Shown here piece after piece: positions 5,440 through 5,447 of a stretch of 5,447 nt of DNA. Source of the DNA: Oscillospiraceae bacterium (GTDB lineage: Bacteria; Bacillota; Clostridia; Oscillospirales; Ruminococcaceae). Location: assembly GCA_900752625.1 (NCBI GenBank), contig CAADWC010000088.1, forward strand, positions 1-5,447, given 5' to 3'. The position numbers were made by a program, and so were the translations under genes. Positions within the stretch are counted from its first letter, which is position 1. The number at the start of each line of letters is the position of its first letter. Under the pieces are notes generated by a model, which saw only the letters and a list, made by a program, of their open reading frames with translations, made no database searches and was not told where the DNA came from.

Positions 5440-5447
5440 AATTCCAA

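Noticed and set aside
1..5447. CRISPR array, tRNA, rRNA or riboswitch
   Set aside because: No regularly spaced repeats, cloverleaf or recognisable conserved RNA other than the intron domains were seen.

Overview
The window is part of the conjugation (type IV secretion) module of an integrative and conjugative element. The gene content (PrgI-like protein, a 193-aa linker protein, VirB4 ATPase, polytopic TrbL-like channel protein), the GGAGG ribosome sites and the moderate GC content suggest a Clostridia/Ruminococcus-type Firmicute. This is an inference from family recognition, not from a search.

Layout. (1) 1-555 is the 3' part of a group II intron. It holds the C-terminal end of the intron-encoded reverse transcriptase/maturase with its HNH endonuclease domain, then catalytic domain V (473-506) and domain VI with a bulged branch-point A (about 510-555). 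(2) From 556 the 3' exon starts: a TrbL/VirB6-like membrane protein gene, which the intron has entered at or next to its start codon. (3) This gene reads normally up to an ACTTTT at 1156-1161, then becomes nonsense. Its missing last third lies immediately downstream on the opposite strand (1409 down to 1200). Flipping about 242 bp between two inverted ACTTTT copies would rebuild, in frame, a full 269-residue protein. (4) 1411-1515 is an AT-rich leader. It precedes a stand-alone cargo gene (1516-2559) whose product appears to fuse an inorganic-pyrophosphatase-like N-terminal domain to a histidine-phosphatase domain. A strong intrinsic terminator (2608-2638) follows. (5) 2666-5338 is a tightly coupled conjugation operon: prgI-like gene, 193-aa gene, virB4. 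Neighbours overlap by 1 and 11 bases. (6) 5339-5447 has no supported gene, but ends in a ribosome site that points to a gene starting just past the window.

How the parts relate. PrgI, VirB4 and the TrbL-like protein would form the inner-membrane and energising part of the mating channel. The TrbL-like gene is hit twice, by the intron (removable by splicing) and by the inversion (possibly reversible). The cargo gene, with its own ribosome site and terminator, sits between the TrbL-like gene and prgI and is not expected to take part in transfer. The main point of interest is the inverted gene end and the site-like sequence at its borders. They could be a phase-switch of conjugation or the scar of the event that brought in the cargo gene.
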